From Lineus longissimus (Eukaryota; Nemertea; Pilidiophora; Heteronemertea; Lineidae): a stretch of 64,000 bases of DNA. The notes beneath the pieces are model-generated. The model worked only from the letters and a program-made list of their open reading frames with translations, had not been told where the DNA came from and searched no databases. Location: NCBI RefSeq assembly GCF_910592395.1, contig NC_088319.1, positions 6,946,001 through 7,010,000 of the forward strand. Reading direction: 5' to 3'. Positions 13,304-23,121 of this stretch are shown piece by piece; position 1 is the first letter of the stretch; the number at the start of each line of letters is the position of its first letter. The position numbers were made by a program, and so were the translations under genes.

Positions 13304-14672
13304 CGATGATTAGTTGTCATTAGACTAGCAATATTACACTACTTGCGATGAAAATCAGTGGCGGTGACGCTCGTCGCGACCGATCACGATCATTTTGGTT
13401 ATGCAGAGTCGAAATGACGTATGGTCAAACTGAAACCGCAATTTCGAGATTCTGCGATGATTAGTTGTCATTCGATAGCGATATTACACTACTGGCGATG
13501 AAAGTCGGTCGGCGATGGCGCTCATTGCGACTGATCAAGCTTATTTTGGTAATACAGAGTCGAGATGACCAATTTGACAATCTGAGACGGCAATTTCGAG
13601 ATTCTCCGATGATTAGTTGTCATTTGATAGCGATATTACACTACTGGCGATGAAAGTTGGTCGACGATGGCGCTCGTCGCGACCGATCACGCTCACTTTG
13701 GTTATGCAGAGTCGAAATGACCTATGGTCAAACTGAGACCGCAATTTTGAGATTCTGCGATGATTAGTTGTCATTGGACTAGCAATATTACACTACTTGC
13801 GATGAAAGTAGGTCGGCGATGGCGCTCGTCGCGTCCAATCACGCTCACATTGGTTATGCAGAGTCGAGATGACCTATGGTCAAACTGAGACCGCAATTTC
13901 GAGATTCTGCGATGATTACTTGTCATTAGACTAGCAATATTACACTACTGGCGATGAAAGTCGGTTGGCGATGGCGCTCGTCGCGTCAAATCACGCTCAT
14001 TTTGGTTGTACATACTAAAGATTCTCAATTGGACAAACTGAGACCGCAATTTCGAGATTCTGCGATGATTAGTTGTCATTCGACTAGCAATATTACACTA
14101 CTTACGATGAAAAAAATCGGTGGTGATGACGCTCGTCGCGACCGATCACGCTCATTTTCGTTATGCAGAGTCGAAATGACCTATGGTCAAACTGAGACCG
14201 CAATTTCGAGATTCTGCGATGATTAGTTGTCATTCGATAGCGATATTACAGTACTGGCGATGAAAGTCGGTCGGCGATGGCGCTCGTTGCAACCGATCAC
14301 GCTCATTTTGGTAATACAGAGTCGAGATGACCAATTTGACAATCTGAGACCGCAATTTCGAGATTCTGCGATGATTACTTGTCATTAGAGTAGCAATATT
14401 ACACTACAGGCGATGAAAGTCGGTCGGCGATGGCGCTCGTCGCGTCCAATCACGCTCACATTGGTTATGCAGAGTCGAGATGACGTATGGTCAAACTGAG
14501 ACCGCAATTTCGAGATTCTGCGATGATTAGTTGTCATTCGATAGCGATATTACACTACTGGCGATGAAAGTCGGTCGGCGATGGTGCTCGTCTTGTCAAA
14601 TCACGTTCATTTTGGTTATACATAGTCGAGATTCTCAATTGGACAAACTGAGACCGCAATTTCGAGATTCTG
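13304..14672. repeat. HOR B, copy 3 (9-mer, 1369 bp)
   Basis: Two bases longer than its neighbours. The A run in GATGAAAATCGGTGG has expanded by three bases at about 14107-14116 (GATGAAAAAAATCGG). One base is lost where the TTCGATAGC form replaces TTAGACTAGC near 14535, so that monomer was replaced by a different monomer type. Confidence 0.9.
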
Positions 14673-16039
14673 CGATGATTAGTTGTCATTAGACTAGCAA
14701 TATTACACTACTTGCGATGAAAATCAGTGGCGGTGACGCTCGTCGCGACTGATCACGATCATTTTGGTTATGCATAGTCGAAATGACGTATGGTCAAACT
14801 GAAACCGCAATTTCGAGATTCTGCGATGATTAGTTGTCATTCGATAGCGATATTACACTACTGGCGATGAAAGTCAGTCGGCGATGGCGCTCATTGCGAC
14901 CGATCAAGCTTATTTTGGTAATACAGAGTCGAGATGACCAATTTGACAATCTGAGACGGCAATTTCGAGATTCTGCGATGATTAGTTGTCATTTGATAGC
15001 GATATTACACTACTGGCGATGAAAGTCGGTCGACCATGGCGCTCGTCGCGACCGATCACGCTCACTTTGGTTATGCAGAGTCGAAATGACCTATGGTCAA
15101 ACTGAGACCGCAATTTTGAGATTCTGCGATGATTAGTTGTCATTAGACTAGCAATATTACACTACTTGCGATGAAAGTAGGTCGGAGATGGCGCTCGTCG
15201 CGTCCAATCACGCTCACATTCATTATGCAGAGTCGAGATGACCTATGGTCAAACTGAGACCGCAATTTCGAGATTCTGCGATGATTACTTGTCATTAGAC
15301 TAGCAATATTACACTACTGGCGATGAAAGTCGGTTGGCGATGGCGCTCGTCGCGTCAAATCACGCTCATTTTGGTTATACATACTCAAGATTCTCAATTG
15401 GAGAAACTGAGACCGCAATTTCGAGATTCTGCGATGATTAGTTGTCATTCGACTAGCAATATTACACTACTTACGATAAAAATCGGTGGCGATGACGCTC
15501 GTCGCGACCGATCACGCTCATTTTGGTTATGCAGAGTCGAAATGACCTATGGTCAAACTGAGACCGCAATTTCGAGATTCTGCGATGATTAGTTGTCATT
15601 CGATAGCGATATTACAGTACTGGCGATGAAAGTCGGTCGGCTATGGCACTCGTTGCAACCGATCACGCTCATTTTGGTAATACAGAGTCGAGATGACCAA
15701 TTTGACAATCTGAGACCGCAATTTCGAGATTCTGCGATGATTACTTGCCATTAGACTAGCAATATTACACTACAGGCGATGAAAGTCGGTCGGCGATGGC
15801 GCTCGTCGCGTCCAATCACGCTCACATTGGTTATGCAGAGTCGAGATGACCTATGGTCAAACTGAGACAGCAATTTCGAGATTCTGTGATGATTATTTGT
15901 CATTAGACTAGCAATATTACACTACTGGCGATGAAAGTCGGTCGGCGATGGCGCTCGTCTTGTCAAATCACGTTCATTTTGGTTATACATAGTCGAGATT
16001 CTCAATTGGACAAACTGAGACCGCAATTTCGAGATTCTG
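14673..16039. repeat. HOR B, copy 4 (9-mer, 1367 bp)
   Basis: Last complete copy of unit B. It shares several variants with copy 1 rather than with the middle copies (CATACTCAAGATTC near 15380; GTCGGTCGACCATGG near 15025, compare GTTGGTCGACCATGG near 10920). This is the edge-versus-centre pattern expected when inner copies are homogenised more often. After 16039 the sequence leaves the B register (GATGATAAGTTGTCATTAGACC). Confidence 0.9.
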
Positions 16040-16230
16040 CGATGATAAGTTGTCATTAGACCAGCAATATTACACTACTGGCGATGAAAGTTGGTCGGCG
16101 ATGGCACTCGTTGCGACCGATCACGCTTATTTTGGTAATACAGAGTCGAGATGACCAATTTGACAATCTCAGACCGCAATTTCGAGATTCTGCGATGATT
16201 ACTTGTCATTAGACTAGCAATATTACACTA
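16040..16230. repeat. Transition monomers between HOR B and HOR C
   Basis: A little over one monomer that belongs to neither the B register nor a repeated C unit. It ends with an intact monomer boundary, TTACACTACTGGGGATGAAAG, around 16226-16246. This is the full-length version of the junction that is truncated in every later C copy. Confidence 0.7.
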
Positions 16231-18200
16231 CTGGGGATGAAAGTCGGTCGGCGATGGCGCTCGTCGCGTGAAATCACGCTCATTTTGGTTATACATAGTC
16301 GAGATTCTCAATTGGACAAACTGAGACCGCAATTTCCAGATTCTGCGATGATTAGTTGTCATTCGACTAGCAATATTACACTACTTGCGATGAAAATCGG
16401 TGGCGATGACGCTCGTCGCGACCGATCATGCTCATTTTGGTTATGCAGAGTCGAAATGACCTATGGTCAAACTGAGACCGCAATTTCGAGATTCTGCGAT
16501 GATTAGTTGTCATTCCATAGCGATATTACACTACTGGCGATGAAAGTCGGTCGGCGATGGCGCTCGTCGCGTCAAATCACGCTCATTTTGGTTATACATA
16601 GTCGAGATTCTCAATTGGACAAACTGAGACCACAATTTCGAGATTCTGCGATGATTAGTTGTCATTCGACTAGCAATATTACACTACTTGCGATGAAAAT
16701 CGGTGGCGATGACGCTCATCGCGACCGGTCACGCTCATTTTGGTTATGCAGAGTCGAAATGACCTATGGTCAAACTGAGACCGCAATTTCGAGATTCTGC
16801 GATGATTAGTTGTCATTCGATAGCGATATCACACTACTGGCGATGAAAGTCGATCGGCGATGGCGCTCGTTGCGACCGATCACGCGTATTTTGGTAATAC
16901 AATGTCGAGATGACCAATTTGACAATCTGAGACCAGAATTTCGAGATTCTGCGATGATTACTTGCCATTAGACTAGCAATATTACACTACAGGCGATGAA
17001 AGTCGGTCGGCGATGGCGCTCGTCACGACCGCAACTCGCAACTCGCAACTCGCAACTCGCTCGTCACGATGGCGCTCGTCACGCTCACTTTGGTTATGCA
17101 GAGTCGAAATGACCTATGGTCAAACTGAGACCACAATTTTGAGATTCTGCGATGATAAGTTGTCATTAGACCAGCAATATTACACTACTGGCGATGAAAG
17201 TCGGTCGGCGATGGCGCTTATCGCGTCCAATCACGCTCATTTTGGTTATGCAGAGATGAGATGACCGATGGTCATACTGAGACCCTAATTTCGAGATTCT
17301 ACGATGATTAGTTGTGATTAGACTAGCAATATTACGCTACTGGCGATGAAAGTCGGTCGGCGATAGCGCTTCTCGCGACCGATCACGCTCATTTTGGTTA
17401 TACAGAGTCGAGATTCTCAATTGGGCAAACTGAGACGGCAATTTCGAGATTCTGCGATGATTAGTTGCCATTCGACTAGCAATTTTACACTACAGGCGAT
17501 GAAAGTCGGTCGGCGATGGCGCTCGTCGCGACCGAGCACGCTTAATTTGGTAACACAGAGTCGAGATGACCAATTTGACAATCAGAGACCGCAATTTCAA
17601 GATTCTGCGATGATTACTTGCCATTAGACTAGCAATATTACACTACAGGCGATGAAAGTCGGTCGGCGATGGGGCCCGTCGCGACCGATCACGCTCACTT
17701 TCGTTATGCAGAGTCGAAATGACCTATGGTCAAACTGAGACCGCAATTTTGAGATTCTGCGATGATTAGTTGTCATTAGACTAGCAATATTACACTACTG
17801 GGGATGAAAGTAGGTCGGCAATGGCGCTCGTCGCGTCCAATCACGCTCACATTGGTTTTGCAGAGTCGAGATGACCTATGGTCAAACTGAGAACACAATT
17901 TCGAGCTTCTACGATGATTAGTTGTCATTATAGACTAGCAATATCACACTACTGGCGATGAAAGTTGGTCGGCGATAGCGCTTGTCGCGACCGATCACGC
18001 TCATTTTGGTTATACCGAGTCGAGATTCTCAATTGGACGAACTGAGACGGCAATTTCGAGATTCTGCGATGATTACTTGTCATTAGACTAGCAATATTAC
18101 ACCACTGGCGATGAAAGTGAATCGGCAATGGCGCTCGTCTCGTCAAATCACGCTCATTTTGGTTTTACATTGTCGAGATTCTCAATTGGACAAACTGAGA
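16231..18200. repeat. HOR C, copy 1 (1970 bp, with 46-bp insertion)
   Basis: First copy of unit C, measured between CTGGGGATGA at 16231 and 18201. It is 46 bp longer than the 1924-bp copies 2 and 3 because of an insertion with a short GCAACTC repeat at about 17031-17079. It opens with two tandem copies, 303 bp apart, of a dimer module containing GATTCTCAATTGGA and GAAAATCGGTGGCGATGACG. Its left edge follows an intact monomer; its right edge ends in the 96-bp truncated monomer. Confidence 0.88.
17031..17058. repeat. Short tandem repeat (GCAACTC)x4 inside the satellite
   Basis: Four perfect head-to-tail 7-bp units (17031-17037, 17038-17044, 17045-17051, 17052-17058). They are followed by GCTCGTCACGATGGCGCTC, which duplicates the neighbouring monomer sequence. 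The equivalent positions of HOR C copies 2, 3 and 4 (near 19000, 20925 and 22845) read straight from CGTCACGACC into GATCACGCTC, so the 46-bp insertion is private to copy 1. Confidence 0.92.
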
Positions 18201-18203
18201 CTG
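18108..18203. repeat. Truncated 96-bp monomer, C1/C2 junction
   Basis: This monomer begins normally (GCGATGAAAGTGAATCGGC) but after CAAACTGAGACTG jumps directly to GGGATGAAAG of the next monomer. It lacks about 56 bp that normally run from CGCAATTT through AGCAATATTACACTA. The sequence ACTG is present at both sides of the deletion, a possible microhomology. Confidence 0.9.
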
Positions 18204-20124
18204 GGGATGAAAGTCGCTCGGCGATGGCGCTCGTCGCGTGAAATCACGCTCATTTTGGTTATACATAGTCGAGATTCTCAATTGGACAAACTGAGACCGC
18301 AATTTCCAGATTCTGCGATGATTAGTTGTTATTCGACTAGCAATATTACACTACTTGCGATGAAAATCGGTGGCGATGACGCTCGTCGCGACCGATCATG
18401 CTCATTTTGGTTATGCAGAGTCGAAATGACCTATGGTCAAACTGAGACCGCAATTTCGAGATTCTGCGATGATTAGTTGTCATTCCATAGCGATATTACA
18501 CTACTGGCGATGAAAGTCGGTCGGCGATGGCGCTCGTCGCGTCAAATCACGCTCATTTTGGTTATACATAGTCGAGATTCTCAATTGGACAAACTGAGAC
18601 CACAATTTCGAGATTCTGCGATGATTAGTTGTCATTCGACTAGCAATATTACACTACTTGCGATGAAAATCGGTGGCGATGACGCTCATCGCGACCGGTC
18701 ACGCTCATTTTGGTTATGCAGAGTCGAAATGACCTATGGTCAAACTGAGACCGCAATTTCGAGATTCTGCAATGATTAGTTGTCATTCGATAGCGATATC
18801 ACACTACTGGCGATGAAAGTCGGTCGGCGATGGCGCTCGTTGCGACCGATCACGCGTATTTTGGTAATACAGAGTCGAGATGACCAATTTGACAATCTGA
18901 GACCACAATTTCGAGATTCTGCGATGATTACTTGCCATTAGACTAGCAATATTACACTACAGGCGATGAAAGTCGGTCGGCGATGGCGCTCGTCACGACC
19001 GATCACGCTCACTTTGGTTATGCAGAGTCGAAATGACCTATGGTCAAACTGAGACCACAATTTTGAGATTCTGCGATGATAAGTTGTCATTAGACCAGCA
19101 ATATTACACTACTGGCGATGAAAGTCGGTCGGCGATGGCGCTTATCGCGTCCAATCACGCTCATTTTGGTTATGCAGAGATGAGATGACCGATGGTCATA
19201 CTGAGACCCTAATTTCGAGATTCTACGATGATTAGTTGTGATTAGACTAGCAATATTACGCTACTGGCGATGAAAGTCGGTCGGCGATAGCGCTTCTCGC
19301 GACCGATCACGCTCATTTTGGTTATACAGAGTCGAGATTCTCAATTGGGAAAACTGAGACGGCAATTTCGAGATTCTGCGATGATTAGTTGCCATTCGAC
19401 TAGCAATTTTACACTACAGGCGATGAAAGTCGGTCGGCGATGGCGCTCGTCGCGACCGAGCACGCTTAATTTGGTAACACAGAGTCGAGATGACCAATTT
19501 GACAATCAGAGACCGCAATTTCAAGATTCTGCGATGATTACTTGCCATTAGACTAGCAATATTACACTACAGGCGATGAAAGTCGGTCGGCGATGGGGCC
19601 CGTCGCGACCGATCACGCTCACTTTCGTTATGCAGAGTCGAAATGACCTATGGTCAAACTGAGACCGCAATTTTGAGATTCTGCGATGATTAGTTGTCAT
19701 TAGACTAGCAATATTACACTACTGGGGATGAAAGTAGGTCGGCAATGGCGCTCGTCGCGTCCAATCACGCTCACATTGGTTTTGCAGAGTCGAGATGACC
19801 TATGGTCAAACTGAGAACACAATTTCGAGCTTCTACGATGATTAGTTGTCATTATAGACTAGCAATATCACGCTACTGGCGATGAAAGTTGGTCGGCGAT
19901 AGCGCTTGTCGCGACCGATCACGCTCATTTTGGTTATACCGAGTCGAGATTCTCAATTGGACGAACTGAGACGGCAATTTCGAGATTCTGCGATGATTAC
20001 TTGTCATTAGACTAGCAATATTACACCACTGGCGATGAAAGTGAATCGGCAATGGCGCTCGTCTCGTCAAATCACGCTCATTTTGGTTATACATTGTCGA
20101 GATTCTCAATTGGACAAACTGAGA
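18201..20124. repeat. HOR C, copy 2 (1924 bp)
   Basis: Complete unit of 12 full monomers plus one 96-bp truncated monomer. Landmarks recur exactly 1924 bp further on (CTGGGGATGA at 18201 and 20125; ATGAAAGTGAATCGGC at 18111 and 20035). Rare variants shared with the other copies include GGCGATGGGGCCCGTCGCG near 19588 and GCAGAGATGAGATGACC near 19182. Confidence 0.92.
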
Positions 20125-20127
20125 CTG
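20032..20127. repeat. Truncated 96-bp monomer, C2/C3 junction
   Basis: Same truncation as at 18108-18203, shifted by 1924 bp. The breakpoint is base-identical (GAGACTGGGGATG), so it was inherited by block copying rather than formed again. Confidence 0.9.
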
Positions 20128-22048
20128 GGGATGAAAGTCGGTCGGCGATGGCGCTCGTCGCGTGAAATCACGCTCATTTTGGTTATACATAGTCGAGATT
20201 CTCAATTGGACAAACTGAGACCGCAATTTCCAGATTCTGCGATGATTAGTTGTTATTCGACTAGCAATATTACACTACTTGCGATGAAAATCGGTGGCGA
20301 TGACGCTCGTCGCGACCGATCATGCTCATTTTGGTTATGCAGAGTCGAAATGACCTATGGTCAAACTGAGACCGCAATTTCGAGATTCTGCGATGATTAG
20401 TTGTCATTCCATAGCGATATTACACTACTGGCGATGAAAGTCGGTCGGCGATGGCGCTCGTCGCGTCAAATCACGCTCATTTTGGTTATACATAGTCGAG
20501 ATTCTCAATTGGACAAACTGAGACCGCAATTTCGAGATTCTGCGATGATTAGTTGTCATTCGACTAGCAATATTACACTACTTGCGATGAAAATCGGTGG
20601 CGATGACGCTCATCGCGACCGATCACGCTCATTTTGGTTATGCAGAGTCGAAATGACCTATGGTCAAACTGAGACCGCAATTTCGAGATTCTGCAATGAT
20701 TAGTTGTCATTCGATAGCGATATCACACTACTGGCGATGAAAGTCGGTCGGCGATGGCGCTCGTTGCGACCGATCACGCGTATTTTGGTAATACAGAGTC
20801 GAGATGACCAATTTGACAATCTGAGACCACAATTTCGAGATTCTGCGATGATTACTTGCCATTAGACTAGCAATATTACACTACAGGCGATGAAAGTCGG
20901 TCGGCGATGGCGCTCGTCACGACCGATCACGCTCACTTTGGTTATGCAGAGTCGAAATGACCTATGGTCAAACTGAGACCGCAATTTTGAGATTCTGCGA
21001 TGATAAGTTGTCATTAGACCAGCAATATTACACTACTGGCGATGAAAGTCGGTCGGCGATGGCGCTTATCGCGTCCAATCACGCTCATTTTGGTTATGCA
21101 GAGATGAGATGACCGATGGTCATACTGAGACCCTAATTTCGAGATTCTACGATGATTAGTTGTGATTAGACTAGCAATATTACGCTACTGGCGATGAAAG
21201 TCGGTCGGCGATAGCGCTTCTCGCGACCGATCACGCTCATTTTGGTTATACAGAGTCGAGATTCTCAATTGGGAAAACTGAGACGGCAATTTCGAGATTC
21301 TGCGATGATTAGTTGCCATTCGACTAGCAATTTTACACTACAGGCGATGAAAGTCGGTCGGCGATGGCGCTCGTCGCGACCGAGCACGCTTAATTTGGTA
21401 ACACAGAGTCGAGATGACCAATTTGACAATCAGAGACCGCAATTTCAAGATTCTGCGATGATTACTTGCCATTAGACTAGCAATATTACACTACAGGCGA
21501 TGAAAGTCGGTCGGCGATGGGGCCCGTCGCGACCGATCACGCTCACTTTCGTTATGCAGAGTCGAAATGACCTATGGTCAAACTGAGACCGCAATTTTGA
21601 GATTCTGCGATGATTAGTTGTCATTAGACTAGCAATATTACACTACTGGGGATGAAAGTAGGTCGGCAATGGCGCTCGTCGCGTCCAATCACGCTCACAT
21701 TGGTTTTGCAGAGTCGAGATGACCTATGGTCAAACTGAGAACACAATTTCGAGCTTCTACGATGATTAGTTGTCATTATAGACTAGCAATATCACGCTAC
21801 TGGCGATGAAAGTTGGTCGGCGATAGCGCTTGTCGCGACCGATCACGCTCATTTTGGTTATACCGAGTCGAGATTCTCAATTGGACGAACTGAGACGGCA
21901 ATTTCGAGATTCTGCGATGATTACTTGTCATTAGACTAGCAATATTACACCACTGGCGATGAAAGTGAATCGGCAATGGCGCTCGTCTCGTCAAATCACG
22001 CTCATTTTGGTTATACATTGTCGAGATTCTCAATTGGACAAACTGAGA
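20125..22048. repeat. HOR C, copy 3 (1924 bp)
   Basis: Complete unit, very close in sequence to copy 2. Both carry GGGAAAACTGAG (near 19347 and 21271) where copy 1 has GGGCAAACTGAG, and both carry GCAATGATTAG near 18770 and 20694. Copies 2 and 3 look like the youngest pair of the C domain. Confidence 0.92.
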
Positions 22049-22051
22049 CTG
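21956..22051. repeat. Truncated 96-bp monomer, C3/C4 junction
   Basis: Third occurrence of the truncated monomer, again exactly 1924 bp after the previous one and with the same breakpoint sequence. Confidence 0.9.
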
Positions 22052-23021
22052 GGGATGAAAGTCGGTCGGCGATGGCGCTCGTCGCGTGAAATCACGCTCA
22101 TTTTGGTTATACATAGTCGAGATTCTCAATTGGACAAACTGAGACCGCAATTTCCAGATTCTGCGATGATTAGTTGTCATTCGACTAGCAATATTACACT
22201 ACTTGCGATGAAAATCGGTGGCGATGACGCTCGTCGCGACCGATCATGCTCATTTTGGTTATGCAGAGTCGAAATGACCTATGGTCAAACTGAGACTGCA
22301 ATTTCGAGATTCTGCGATGATTAGTTGTCATTCCATAGCGATATTACACTACTGGCGATGAAAGTCGGTCGGCGATGGCGCTCGTCGCGTCAAATCACGC
22401 TCATTTTGGTTATACATAGTCGAGATTCTCAATTGGACAAACTGAGACCACAATTTCGAGATTCTGCGATGATTAGTTGTCATTCGACTAGCAATATTAC
22501 ACTACTTGCGATGAAAATCGGTGGCGATGACGCTCATCGCGACCGGTCACGCTCATTTTGGTTATGCAGAGTCGAAATGACCTATGGTCAAACTGAGACC
22601 GCAATTTCGAGATTCTGCGATGATTAGTTGTCATTCGATAGCGATATCACACTACTGGCGATGAAAGTCGGTCGGCGATGGCGCTCGTTGCGACCGATCA
22701 CGCGTATTTTGGTAATACAGAGTCGAGATGACCAATTTGACAATCTGAGACCAGAATTTCGAGATTCTGCGATGATTACTTGCCATTAGACTAGCAATAT
22801 TACACTACAGGCGATGAAAGTCGTCGGCGATGGCGCTCGTCACGACCGATCACGCTCACTTTGGTTATGCAGAGTCGAAATGACCTATGGTCAAACTGAG
22901 ACCACAATTTTGAGATTCTGCGATGATAAGTTGTCATTAGACCAGCAATATTACACTACTGGCGATGAAAGTCGGTCGGCGATGGCGCTTATCGCGTCCA
23001 ATCACGCTCATTTTGGTTATG
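22049..23021. repeat. HOR C, copy 4, cut by the assembly gap
   Basis: The first 973 bp of a fourth C unit. The equivalent stretch of copy 2 continues as GCAGAGATGAGATGACC, but here the sequence stops at TTTTGGTTATG and Ns begin. A one-base deletion (GAAAGTCGTCGGCG near 22817) not seen in other copies lies about 200 bp from the gap and could be a consensus error. Confidence 0.88.
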
Positions 23022-23121
23022 NNNNNNNNNNNNNNNNNNNNNNNNNNNNNNNNNNNNNNNNNNNNNNNNNNNNNNNNNNNNNNNNNNNNNNNNNNNNNNN
23101 NNNNNNNNNNNNNNNNNNNNN
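23022..23121. other. Assembly gap of exactly 100 N
   Basis: One hundred consecutive Ns. The round size suggests a placeholder for a gap of unknown length. The left contig end stops at monomer phase 60 (GGTTATG) and the right end begins at phase 55 (GTTATACAG). A true 100-bp gap would not preserve the monomer register, which needs about 146 bp modulo 152. Confidence 0.98.

Noticed and set aside
17031-17058. Telomere-like or microsatellite locus
   Set aside because: GCAACTC is not a known telomere unit and there are only four copies within a monomer. I kept it as a private insertion.
18111-22324. Repeated open frames of 121 and 100 codons on the + strand, and 117-127 codons on the - strand
   Set aside because: They recur with the 1924-bp HOR period and overlap on opposite strands. 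Their similarity reflects block copying of satellite, and the truncated monomer simply restores the frame between two neighbours.
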